Numbered from the stretch's first letter, positions 16,932 through 23,528 are shown. The stretch: DNA of 23,528 nucleotides from CAYQPF01 sp964419225 (GCA_964419225.1 CAYQPF010000078.1:1-23528), one strand, 5' to 3'. A program made the numbers and translations. The notes: generated by a model not told the origin, from the sequence alone.

Positions 16932-16993
16932 CCGAATTTATTCGGTAGGTGGCAACCATTTTAATGGTTCTGGATATGCAGAATTTATTCTGC
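16932..16993. repeat. Three consecutive short palindromes with a shared A/T core
   Basis: CCGAATTTATTCGG (16932-16945), AACCATTTTAATGGTT (16954-16969) and GCAGAATTTATTCTGC (16978-16993) are perfect 6- or 7-bp inverted repeats around a central TT, separated by eight bases each. They lie between the rseP stop and the tgt ribosome-binding site. No T tract follows, so they are not ordinary intrinsic terminators. A REP/BIME-like dispersed repeat or an RNA structure ahead of tgt is possible. Confidence 0.75.
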
Positions 16994-17053
16994 TGTATGA
17001 TCTGGAAAGATGTACTGCACAGTTCGAGTTAAAAATAAGTTGATTATGTAATC

Positions 17054-17059
17054 AAAGGA
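17054..17059 (+). promoter_or_regulatory. Ribosome-binding site that decides the tgt start
   Basis: AAAGGA ends 8 bases before the ATT at 17068 and 5 before the ATT at 17065. No ATG, GTG or TTG in frame is available between the in-frame stop at 17041 and the TTG at 17119, which has no ribosome-binding site and would remove conserved residues. Confidence 0.6.
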
Positions 17060-17067
17060 CGGAAATT

Positions 17068-18183
17068 ATTTTTGAATATACTTTAGAAGCAAAAAGTGGA
17101 AATGCCAGAGCAGGGACATTGGTCACTCCTCACGGCATTATCAAGACCCCTATTTTTATGCCTGTAGGTACCGTGGCAACAGTAAAAGCCATGTCACCGC
17201 ATGATTTATTAGATATCCAGGCTCAAATTATCTTAGGGAATACTTACCATCTATATCTGAGACCCGGGCATAAACTCATCGAAAAAGCCGGTGGATTGCA
17301 TGGCTTCATGAACTGGCAAAAACCTATCTTAACAGATAGCGGTGGTTTTCAGGTCATGAGTCTGAGCGGTTTAAGGAAAATCACTCACGACGGTGTCAGA
17401 TTTCAGTCTCATATTGATGGCAGTTATCATATGTTTACTCCGGAAAAAGTTATGGAGATTCAGAATTCTTTAGGTGCAGATATCATCATGTCCTTCGATG
17501 AATGCCCTCCTCATCCAGCAACGAAAACCTATGTCGCTAAATCTCTCCAGCAGACTTTAAACTGGGCTCAACGCGGTAAAGATGCTCATGCCAGAGCACA
17601 TGATCAGGCCTTATTCGGCATTGTTCAGGGTGGCGTTTATGAAGATTTGAGAATAGAAAGTGCTCAGGCTTTGATGGAAATGAACTTTCCGGGTTACAGT
17701 ATTGGCGGACTGGCTGTCGGAGAAGATAAGGAAGATATGTTCAGAACGACGGCTCTTCTTAATTCCATTTTACCTGTGACCAAACCTCGATATCTGATGG
17801 GTGTAGGTACTCCGGCTGATATTCTGATCAATATCGGTAATGGAGTGGACATGTTCGATTGTGTGATGCCTACCCGTAATGCCCGTAAAGGCAGTGTATT
17901 CACCCGAAACGGTAAACTGATCGTCAAAGCAGCGAGATATAAAGAGGATTTTCGACCCATTGATGAAGAATGTACCTGCTATGCCTGCCGTAACTTCAGC
18001 AGAACATACATCAGACATTTGATCACTATGGAAGAAATCCTCGGTATGCGGCTTACTACCATCCACAGCCTCCACTTCTATTTGGAACTCGTCGGCATGG
18101 CCCGCAAAGCAATCTTCGAAGACAGATATGAAAGCTTTCTCAAAGAAATGCTTCCCAAAATAGACTCATTGATGGATAATTAG
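17068..18183 (+). CDS. tgt: Queuine/7-deazaguanine tRNA-guanine transglycosylase, probable AUU start
   Basis: 371 residues from ATT at 17068 (or 372 from ATT at 17065). Tgt swaps guanine-34 of GUN-anticodon tRNAs for preQ1 in queuosine synthesis, in the cytoplasm. Seen here: FEYTLEAKSGNARAGTL opening, PIFMPVGTVATVKAM, ILGNTYHL, ILTDSGGFQVMSL (general-acid Asp at 90), GGLAVGE, the nucleophile region DMFDCVMPTRNARKG (D261/D264), and zinc ligands C302, C304, C307 and H333, numbers that coincide with E. coli Tgt. The first in-frame canonical-type codon, TTG at 17119, would delete the opening strand, so an AUU start is favoured. It follows rseP by about 150 bases containing three palindromes. No queuosine synthesis gene is nearby. 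Function is secure; the start is the uncertain part. Confidence 0.93.
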   Translation: MFEYTLEAKSGNARAGTLVTPHGIIKTPIFMPVGTVATVKAMSPHDLLDIQAQIILGNTYHLYLRPGHKLIEKAGGLHGFMNWQKPILTDSGGFQVMSLSGLRKITHDGVRFQSHIDGSYHMFTPEKVMEIQNSLGADIIMSFDECPPHPATKTYVAKSLQQTLNWAQRGKDAHARAHDQALFGIVQGGVYEDLRIESAQALMEMNFPGYSIGGLAVGEDKEDMFRTTALLNSILPVTKPRYLMGVGTPADILINIGNGVDMFDCVMPTRNARKGSVFTRNGKLIVKAARYKEDFRPIDEECTCYACRNFSRTYIRHLITMEEILGMRLTTIHSLHFYLELVGMARKAIFEDRYESFLKEMLPKIDSLMDN

Positions 18184-18457
18184 GATAGTTGTTAGTTGTA
18201 AGTGAGAGGGAAAAAAGGTCTTAGGTGTTAGGTTTTAGGTGCTATGGCTGGACAGACCTTATCCGGAAAACATGTAGGGGCAAACCTGTGTGTTCGCCTT
18301 ATAGTCGTCCCTGAGAATATGGACAACTTTATTCGTTGGCGTGGACATGGCAGCAGTATTTTTTTAGAATATCCATAATACCAATTGTAATAATAAAAGA
18401 AATAATTAACTGGACAATTGAATGAATGAATTATATATTACATTCAGGAAGGTATTT
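18184..18457. other. Repeat-bearing spacer downstream of tgt
   Basis: No gene. It contains two copies of TAGTTGT in tandem (18186-18199), three heptamers TTAGGTG, TTAGGTT, TTAGGTG (18221-18241), and an imperfect hairpin: GGCAAAC against GTTCGCC, one mismatch, in the stretch about 18278-18299. The last 40 bases lead into the ribosome-binding site AGGAAGG of the antirepressor remnant. Confidence 0.7.
18221..18241. repeat. Three tandem heptamers (TTAGGTK)
   Basis: TTAGGTG, TTAGGTT and TTAGGTG occur back to back. A two-unit TAGTTGT tract lies 22 bases upstream. Seen directly in the sequence. Confidence 0.85.
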
Positions 18458-18763
18458 ATGAGTGATAAAGCAATAACAGTTTTTGAGAATTTTAAGATAC
18501 GCCGACATTTTGACGAAAAAACAGAAATCTGGTATTTCTCTGTGATTGATATTCTGCAAGTTCTTATTCAACAACCAGATTACCATACCGCTAGAAAATA
18601 CTGGAATAAACTTAAAGAGCGACTGAAAAAAGAGGGAAGTCAGTCGGTGACAAATTGTCACCAACTGAAAATGGAATCAACAGATGGAAAAAAATATTCT
18701 AAGAAAAATGATGGGGAGCCCATCTTCCGGGAATTTTACCGCGAATTATGCGAATTAAACTAA
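18458..18763 (+). pseudogene. Truncated BRO-N / antirepressor-like protein
   Basis: An open frame of 101 residues from ATG 18458, chosen over the ATG at 18422 because AGGAAGG lies just before it and the family starts MSDKAITVFENFKIRR. Residues 1-80 match the N-terminal BRO-N type domain of a common phage-antirepressor-like chromosomal family: WYFSVIDILQVL, the DYHTARKYWNKLKERL helix, and CHQLKMESTDGKKY. Full-length members are about 260-290 residues and continue after KKY with a LTDVAN-type segment; here the match stops abruptly. The tail SKKNDGEPIFREFYRELCELN is encoded partly by tandem 9-mers and looks like spacer DNA read by chance. No other frame resumes the family sequence, so this is a deletion or recombination, not a frameshift. 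It may still make a small DNA-binding peptide. Confidence 0.75.
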
Positions 18764-18766
18764 TTA
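18740..18766. repeat. Three tandem nonamers (NNCGAATTA type)
   Basis: CGCGAATTA, TGCGAATTA and AACTAATTA lie consecutively, spanning the stop codon of the truncated antirepressor frame. Confidence 0.75.
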
Positions 18767-18851
18767 GGAGTAGGAAATATTAGCCACTGATCAAAAGATA
18801 ATAATCATAATACAATATTTTTTCATTTGTGTCTGTTTGTTTTTCTTTTTT

Positions 18852-18878
18852 GTGACTTTTGAGCTTTTTGTGGCTAAA
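18852..18878. repeat. Degenerate 9-base-period tract
   Basis: GTGACTTTT, GAGCTTTTT and GTGGCTAAA follow each other in nine-base register. Less regular T/G-rich sequence precedes them. Confidence 0.55.
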
Positions 18879-19043
18879 GAGAATCCCTTTTGTGAGACGC
18901 TTTTCGAGAGGTTTTTCTGTGTAAATCAGTGTTCTGTTAAGTGTTTCTATCCGAGATTATTTCTCAAATAGTGAACACAGAGTTAGAGAAAGATAATATT
19001 AACGGTCTATCTTAATTTCTTATCCATTAAAATTTCTTTTTCT

Positions 19044-19133
19044 CTCCGTGAACTCCGTGAGCTCCGTAAGAGACAATCCCTAAATCGTCCCTTTATCGGA
19101 ATATTTCTCACAGAGCACACTGTGAACACGGAG
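19044..19133. repeat. Two facing arrays of three nonamers (CTCCGTGNN type)
   Basis: On the plus strand CTCCGTGAA, CTCCGTGAG and CTCCGTAAG occupy 19044-19070. On the minus strand CTCCGTGTT, CACAGTGTG and CTCTGTGAG occupy 19133 down to 19107. The arrays therefore form an imperfect inverted repeat with a 36-base centre. Confidence 0.75.
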
Positions 19134-19227
19134 GGGGAATAACAATGAATTATTTAAATGCTGTGAACTCTTTGATGGCAATAGTAGAGAGAGGAGACAA
19201 CTTGCATTTCCCCTCTCCCATTAATAA

Positions 19228-20832
19228 TTAATAATTAGAGCCCTGATATCTGATAACGGCCTTTGGTATCTGCAATTCATCAAAACCAATAATAACGACC
19301 TTTTTAGATTCTTTCAGTAATTCATTCAATTCTTTCAACGGAATTCCCTGGTACACAGGCACTGCTTTGATATCCGTACTAACGAGACTCTGCAAAATAT
19401 CTTCTCTCGATGTCCAGTTACCCAAACTCTGCGAAGTCGTATCTATCCAGGTTTTCATTTTCGGGATCAAATCCATTACATCCAGCATGATCGGTTTCTG
19501 AGGATAGAATACCCCCAGAACATTGGCAGTATAGTTACCGGCTTCCGGTTCTGTTGTATAAACCCTCAGAGAATTATACTGCTTTAAGTCTATTTTACTG
19601 CTCAAATCAGCTTCAGTTATTTCTGAAACTAAATAGCTTCCGGAATTAGGATAATTGACTTCCGTCTTTCCCCATAACTTTAACTGTTTTTCTCCTGAAA
19701 ATGCACCAATCTCTTTATATGTGCCGATTATCCCCTGTGAACCATCCAAAGTTCCATGTTCCGACCCTGGATAATAACTGAAGGATCCTTCTTTGGCGAT
19801 ATAGAATTTCTCATATTTGACTCTGATATATTTTTTTATCTCTTCTTTTGTCTTTGCCTTGTTTTCCTTTGATAAATCGGCCCATAGCCATCTTATGAGC
19901 ATTCTCAAAGACTTGGATGTATTCAGATTCCACTCATGCCAATCATCCAGATCTGCATCTTTGGGAATAGGACCAAAAGATACCGCTAAAATTGTCTTTC
20001 CTAACTGGTCTTTATATCGTAAGGGAAATTCCTTATGAATATTGTTACCGTCTTCATCAACAAAAGCTTTCAGGATAGAGCCGGTATTCATGGTATCTAT
20101 TCTTCTTAATTTGCCAGACTTGGATCTCGGTCCCCATACTCCGGTAGTGCTGTCCTGATGCTCATAAAACCACTGCAGTATCGCTGTTCTCCACTCAGGT
20201 GTCAGTTCGTATAAATGATATTTTCCTATTGTATTATCCTCATGAGCCAGACTGAGAAGGCACCTGGCAAAATGAAAAGAGGTCTGAGGAAATTTGTTTC
20301 CCAGCCATCCCACTGTACTTACATCATCCAAATATTTTCTCAACTTCTCCGGTGTATTGATTTGATCCAGATAACGTAAAGGGTATTTAAGCTTCAATGG
20401 TTGACCCGTTTCTTCTGCCAATGATGCAAGATGTATCAATACATTTCCAGTCGGTCCTGTATAAGTACAAAAAGGATAAGAATCATCCATGAAAGCACCT
20501 GTATTAGGATTCTGCAAGTTCAGATAAAACTCCAGTTCCTCTTTTTTATCAGCAAATTTCGGAAGCTTGATCAGCCCTTCCCTTGTCTTCATTTGCTTGT
20601 TATATTTAGTCAATTGCTTGTAGGCATGAACATATCTTCCTCTATCCAGATTATAAACAATTCCCAGCAACTTAAACTCAAATTCTATCATATAGTAACC
20701 TTCTTCCTGAAGTTGTTTGTTCATCTTAAACATCTTCGGAATGGAAGGAATCCCATACATAAATGTTACCGATCCCAATGAGATCATTACAAAAATACAA
20801 ATTACTACTAAGATCAATTTCCTTTTCTTCAT
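19228..20832 (-). CDS. Membrane-anchored alpha/alpha-toroid-like protein of unknown function
   Basis: 534 residues. An N-terminal basic patch and one hydrophobic helix (about 5-27) form an uncleaved anchor or signal, so the bulk should be periplasmic. Residues about 95-360 consist of paired helices with motifs typical of terpenoid-cyclase/prenyltransferase-like alpha/alpha toroids: LNLQNPNTGAFMDD, FHFARCLLSLA, WFYEHQDSTTGVWGP and TMNTGSILKAF. No DxDD or other known catalytic motif is visible, so enzymatic activity cannot be asserted. The last 130 residues are mixed alpha/beta (ending KKVVIIGFDELQIPKAVIRY). AAGGAG precedes the ATG, and the gene follows the Omp85-like gene by 56 bases in the PadR operon, suggesting a joint envelope function. 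The toroid assignment is a by-eye fold guess. Confidence 0.75.
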   Translation of the reverse strand: MKKRKLILVVICIFVMISLGSVTFMYGIPSIPKMFKMNKQLQEEGYYMIEFEFKLLGIVYNLDRGRYVHAYKQLTKYNKQMKTREGLIKLPKFADKKEELEFYLNLQNPNTGAFMDDSYPFCTYTGPTGNVLIHLASLAEETGQPLKLKYPLRYLDQINTPEKLRKYLDDVSTVGWLGNKFPQTSFHFARCLLSLAHEDNTIGKYHLYELTPEWRTAILQWFYEHQDSTTGVWGPRSKSGKLRRIDTMNTGSILKAFVDEDGNNIHKEFPLRYKDQLGKTILAVSFGPIPKDADLDDWHEWNLNTSKSLRMLIRWLWADLSKENKAKTKEEIKKYIRVKYEKFYIAKEGSFSYYPGSEHGTLDGSQGIIGTYKEIGAFSGEKQLKLWGKTEVNYPNSGSYLVSEITEADLSSKIDLKQYNSLRVYTTEPEAGNYTANVLGVFYPQKPIMLDVMDLIPKMKTWIDTTSQSLGNWTSREDILQSLVSTDIKAVPVYQGIPLKELNELLKESKKVVIIGFDELQIPKAVIRYQGSNY

Positions 20833-20888
20833 TTTATTCTCCTTTTGTGATCTGTTGTCAGTGGGAAATGAAATCCCACATATGTGGG

Positions 20889-21947
20889 TTAGAAGGCTTC
20901 CTTTATCTTTATATAAATACTCTTTTCACCCTCAGTATTAAATGCAAAGTCAAACCTGACAGTGATGTCCTTCTTCCTGTTCAGGGTAATCCGGGGTCCG
21001 ATTCCCCCGGCAAAACATACATCCGTACCAAAATCCCTGACCCTGTCCTCAACCTCTCCAACACCCATAAAAACTGCTCCGCCTATTCTTCCATATACCG
21101 GAAACCTGAACTCAACCTGTCCGGCACCAAAATGCTTTCCAGTCCTGTTATCTCCACCCCGCAGAATGCTCTTATTTTCCAGAGATGAAAGACCTGTGAA
21201 CGGAATATCCCCAAATTTGGTTTTCAATGCTATCTGATATGCAAGCACACATCTGCTTAATACAGGTTGATAATGCCTGTAATCTAAACTGACTCCCCCA
21301 AACTCCTCAGAACTCCCTAAAACATGGGAGTAATAAGTACCAGATACTTCCAAAATATTGCCTTTTCTTCTGTATAACTGCCCCTTTGGCATATTTTTAT
21401 AAACGAACTTACCTCCCAAGCCTGACAAAACCATCCTGCCTGCACCTAATATGTCTTTGAATGAGGAGTCTTCAAACTTAATCTTGCTGTATTCGAATTT
21501 GTAGGCTGAACCTAGGTATAAATTCTCTCTGATCTTGTACATAGCTTCTAATTCAAATGGAATATACACTGCATCATAATCCTTGTCCTGGTAATCATCA
21601 GGATAGTTCTTATAACCAAACTCTCCATTAATATTCCACGTGTTATCCTGTAAATATTTACTATATACGACCATCAGATCACTTTGTTTGGATTGATTGA
21701 CAGTTGAATTTATCTCAATTTCATCCAGATCCTGATTCTTACTCTCCGGCTCAAAATAGATAACACAGGCTCCTCCCAAAGTTAATCCCACTTCATCATC
21801 ATACCCTATGATCGGATGACCACCTAATCCCCAATCTGCTTCTTTCTTTTCTGTATGTATTGATGGATTAACCGGAATCGCAGACTGCGCCACCAGATTT
21901 GTTAAAAAAATAAGAAAAATTAGTAATAATACATAATACTTGGTCAT
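20889..21947 (-). CDS. Omp85/BamA-type outer-membrane barrel without POTRA domains
   Basis: 352 residues with a cleavable signal (about 1-21, LLLIFLIFLTNLVAQS). A short linker leads to a barrel of alternating aromatic strands: GYDDEVGLTLGGACVIYFEP, YLGSAYKFEYSKIKF and VSLDYRHYQPVL. The Omp85 loop-6-like motif LRGGDNRTGKHFGAGQVEFR is near 265-284, and the protein ends in a strand closing with Phe, as outer-membrane barrels do. It resembles the bacterial surface antigen (D15) domain of BamA/TamA. No POTRA repeats precede it, so it is unlikely to be the essential BamA and more like a small pore or patatin-associated type barrel. Its ATG overlaps the padR stop (ATGA), so the two are co-translated. 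Confidence 0.8.
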   Translation of the reverse strand: MTKYYVLLLIFLIFLTNLVAQSAIPVNPSIHTEKKEADWGLGGHPIIGYDDEVGLTLGGACVIYFEPESKNQDLDEIEINSTVNQSKQSDLMVVYSKYLQDNTWNINGEFGYKNYPDDYQDKDYDAVYIPFELEAMYKIRENLYLGSAYKFEYSKIKFEDSSFKDILGAGRMVLSGLGGKFVYKNMPKGQLYRRKGNILEVSGTYYSHVLGSSEEFGGVSLDYRHYQPVLSRCVLAYQIALKTKFGDIPFTGLSSLENKSILRGGDNRTGKHFGAGQVEFRFPVYGRIGGAVFMGVGEVEDRVRDFGTDVCFAGGIGPRITLNRKKDITVRFDFAFNTEGEKSIYIKIKEAF

Positions 21948-22507
21948 TTTGTCTTCTTCAGAATTTTCTTCAATTCAGTCAAACTTTCTTCAGCCCATTC
22001 GATATGCGATTTAACATCATGCATTCCTCTGCTCAATGTTATTTTCCAATATGGTAACAACTCTTCTTTACCGGTTAATTGTAAGTAGTGCTGCAGCTTC
22101 TCTTCTACAGAATGTAAATCTTTCAGATCTTTTTTGTACTTTTTTAATCTCTTCTGGATTTGGAAATGCAACTCCTCTGCACCTAAATTGGAAAGGAGCA
22201 TAACCCGTAAAAGAAAAGCATTGCGATTATCTTCATCAATCTTTTCCGGTACATGTGCCAACCATTCTTTCAAATGCTCTATACCGGATTCTGTAACACT
22301 GTAGATCTTCTTATTCGGCCCTGTTGTCCCGGGTTCTTCCTGAGATGTGACATAACCTTTCTCTTCCAGACTCTTCAACTCCCGGTAAATCTGACTGATC
22401 TGGGCTGACCAAAAGTAATTTATCGAATCATCAAAGAACTTTTTCAGGTCATATCCGGACATGGGCATCATGTTGAGTAAACCTAATACTGCATGGGGAA
22501 GAGACAT
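21944..22507 (-). CDS. PadR family transcriptional regulator
   Basis: 187 residues. A winged-helix domain (1-80) has the PadR opening MSLPHAVLGLLNMMPMSGYDLKK, the recognition-helix region SAQISQIYRELKSLEEKGYV, and a wing with TGPNKKIYSVTESG. A C-terminal helical dimerisation domain (about 90-180) is of the VirA-alpha-C type seen in the longer PadR subfamily. PadR proteins are ligand-responsive repressors, commonly of neighbouring stress, transport or membrane genes. The strong site AGGAGGT precedes the ATG, and a near-consensus promoter with duplicated elements lies just upstream. It heads the operon padR - Omp85-like barrel - toroid protein and probably represses it, and perhaps the divergent DUF3667 gene. 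The ligand is unknown. Confidence 0.93.
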   Translation of the reverse strand: MSLPHAVLGLLNMMPMSGYDLKKFFDDSINYFWSAQISQIYRELKSLEEKGYVTSQEEPGTTGPNKKIYSVTESGIEHLKEWLAHVPEKIDEDNRNAFLLRVMLLSNLGAEELHFQIQKRLKKYKKDLKDLHSVEEKLQHYLQLTGKEELLPYWKITLSRGMHDVKSHIEWAEESLTELKKILKKTK

Positions 22508-22521
22508 ATAACCTCCTTCTT

Positions 22522-22541
22522 ACTATATCACATGTACTATA
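22522..22541. promoter_or_regulatory. Candidate PadR operator
   Basis: ACTATA occurs at 22522-22527 and again at 22536-22541, 14 bases apart, flanking the palindrome ACATGT (22530-22535). The second copy is the padR -10 box. Placement over the start of transcription suits autorepression, but the operator itself is inferred. Confidence 0.4.
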
Positions 22542-22564
22542 TAATTTGTAGCATAGTGTGTCAA
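22536..22564 (-). promoter_or_regulatory. Sigma70-type promoter of the padR operon
   Basis: Minus-strand TTGACA (22559-22564, perfect) and TATAGT (22536-22541, five of six) are 17 bases apart. The start of transcription would be near 22529, about 20 bases before the padR ATG. Confidence 0.75.
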
Positions 22565-22638
22565 GCATTATTTTTGCTTGTAACCCTATGCTGTGACAAT
22601 CTTGTCTCAAAACTTTGTACTAAAAGGAATATTTACCC

Positions 22639-22667
22639 TTGACAGTAATCCGGGATATTTGCATAAA
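22639..22667 (+). promoter_or_regulatory. Promoter of the DUF3667 gene
   Basis: TTGACA (22639-22644, perfect) and CATAAA (22662-22667, four of six) have a 17-base spacer. Transcription would start near 22674, some 27 bases before the ATG at 22701. Confidence 0.5.
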
Positions 22668-22700
22668 TAATAACATAGATGAATTAACAAGAAGGGGATT

Positions 22701-23474
22701 ATGGAGGAGAGTACAGAGGTTGTTAACGTGGAGATGAAAGCTGTCCCATTGTGTTTGAATTGTGGAGCAGAGGTGCCGGAAAGTTATTGTGCTAAATGTG
22801 GACAGTCTATAAAAGTAAATCAGATAAATTTACATTATTTTTTTGAGAAGATAATCCGCCTCCTGGAGATAGACAAAGGTGTCATTCATACACTTACAGA
22901 GATGATCAAAAGACCTAAATCCATGATTGAAGGTTATCTGAGAGGTAAAAGGGTGAATATAACCTCTTCAGTAAAGCTCATGTTCATTACCTTTGTCCTG
23001 ATGGAATTAGTGTCATATATCATAAATGGGTCAGCTGATCCAGCCAAGAATTCATTCATCGTAGATGCCACGAATTTCCAGTATGATGAAAATTTAGTAA
23101 TCCGCATGTTTTACTTTTCTCTAATTCTTACATCATCTATCAGTACCAGAATTGTATATCATTTTAAAAAGTACAATTTTTTGGAACATGTTGTGATGAA
23201 TTTTTTTGTTATGGCAACGAGTAAGGTTTTTTCTATACTCTTTGAAATTTGCACTTGGAATAGCTTAGACATATTGAACTTAGTAATTTATCTGTTTTTG
23301 TTGAACAGCTTTTATTACAGGATAATGGAGGAGGGGAAGTTAACCAAAAAAGTTTTCTGGAGATTAGGTGCCGTTTCTTTGCTTAACTGCTTTTTCTTTT
23401 TAATAATAGCTTTAATTGTTATTGCTGTCTGGTATTTTTATCTGACAGTATATCTGGGGTTGAAATTAGTTTGA
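22701..23474 (+). CDS. DUF3667-type zinc-ribbon integral membrane protein
   Basis: 257 residues. The N-terminal zinc ribbon uses C18-x2-C21 and C30-x2-C33 (LCLNCGAEVPESYCAKCGQ). It is followed by a cytosolic segment with the family pattern LHYFFEKIIRLL..DKGVIHTLTEMIKRPKSMIEGYLRGKRVN, then four or five hydrophobic helices to the C-terminus. This order is that of DUF3667, a family common in Bacteroidota and relatives with no established function. AAGGGGATT precedes the ATG, and an own promoter is visible. It is divergent from the padR operon, separated by 193 bases, so shared control is plausible. No catalytic motif is seen; a sensory or scaffold role would be speculation. Confidence 0.85.
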   Translation: MEESTEVVNVEMKAVPLCLNCGAEVPESYCAKCGQSIKVNQINLHYFFEKIIRLLEIDKGVIHTLTEMIKRPKSMIEGYLRGKRVNITSSVKLMFITFVLMELVSYIINGSADPAKNSFIVDATNFQYDENLVIRMFYFSLILTSSISTRIVYHFKKYNFLEHVVMNFFVMATSKVFSILFEICTWNSLDILNLVIYLFLLNSFYYRIMEEGKLTKKVFWRLGAVSLLNCFFFLIIALIVIAVWYFYLTVYLGLKLV

Positions 23475-23528
23475 TTAAACCCGGATTGTGCAGTAGAGGT
23501 TTGCAAGCTGGGTCGAAGATCATGAAAA
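23475..23528. other. Window end, no feature seen
   Basis: 54 bases after the DUF3667 stop; no terminator hairpin or gene start can be supported. Confidence 0.5.

Larger units (their letters stand above)
18764..19227. other. Gene-free spacer with degenerate nonamer repeats
   Basis: 464 bases with no supportable gene. They contain a degenerate 9-base-period tract (18852-18878), a pair of facing nonamer arrays (19044-19070 and 19107-19133), and an older-looking copy of the same motif (18974-18982, AACACAGAG). TAGCCAC at 18781-18787 is complementary to GTGGCTA at 18870-18876. Near 19189-19217, GAGAGGAG and CCCCTCTC can pair with one mismatch downstream of the minus-strand gene ending at 19228, but without a T tract. 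Confidence 0.7.

Noticed and set aside
16919..16948. ATG directly after the rseP stop opening a leader-peptide-sized frame
   Set aside because: Only eight codons, through a palindrome, with no ribosome-binding site and no regulated codon run.
17119..18183. tgt starting at TTG 17119
   Set aside because: No ribosome-binding site there, and it would remove the conserved first strand of the enzyme, which is encoded upstream in frame.
19189..19217. Intrinsic terminator after the toroid gene
   Set aside because: The stem pairs 7 of 8 but has a 13-base loop and no T tract on the minus strand.
22562..22580. Small hairpin CAAGCA / TGCTTG as a terminator
   Set aside because: Six pairs, and it lies over the padR -35 region in a divergent promoter area, so a terminator makes no sense.

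Overview
The window is 23.5 kb of AT-rich bacterial DNA with one 10-base assembly gap at 4851-4860. It encodes a Gram-negative envelope: an LPS-type heptosyltransferase, an Omp85-type outer-membrane barrel, lipoprotein and Sec signals, and RseP. A very large secreted LamG/VCBS/fibronectin-type protein, a DUF3667 membrane protein and nonanucleotide-rich spacers recall the FCB group, perhaps Cloacimonadota or a related uncultured lineage. That placement is inferred from gene style only. There is no rRNA or tRNA gene to anchor it, and I saw no CRISPR array or insertion sequence.

Layout. (1) 1-5575, minus strand: a tight six-gene operon starts from a good sigma70-type promoter at 5607-5635. It reads aspartase-like lyase, PhzF-type isomerase, DUF2493/SLOG nucleotide-binding protein, CDF metal exporter with an Mn-type metal site, LEA2-like lipoprotein, and a VOC-nitroreductase fusion. 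The 5' end of an AAA-ATPase-like/PD-(D/E)XK gene lies beyond it and runs off the window. (2) 5902-10449, minus: a 1515-residue secreted protein with a LamG domain and fourteen VCBS/FG-GAP blades arranged as 7+7, each set of seven followed by a homologous Fn3-like domain. (3) 10680-18183, plus: six genes read heptosyltransferase, unknown protein, threonine aldolase, MutS-family ATPase, RseP protease and tRNA-guanine transglycosylase (Tgt). The first five are packed end to end. Three short palindromes sit before tgt, which appears to start at AUU. (4) 18184-19227: about 1 kb without an intact gene. It holds a truncated BRO-N/antirepressor remnant and several 7-bp and 9-bp tandem repeat tracts, two of them inverted relative to each other. 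(5) 19228-22507, minus: a PadR regulator, an Omp85-like barrel without POTRA domains, and a membrane-anchored alpha/alpha-toroid-like protein form an operon with a near-consensus promoter. A zinc-ribbon DUF3667 membrane protein is transcribed divergently at 22701-23474.

The best candidate for an undescribed system is region 5: a regulator, an outer-membrane pore-like protein, a periplasmic partner of unknown function and a divergent inner-membrane zinc-ribbon protein. The 7+7 propeller protein and the repeat-rich spacer are the other features most worth following up. All functional statements come from reading motifs by eye; no database search was run.
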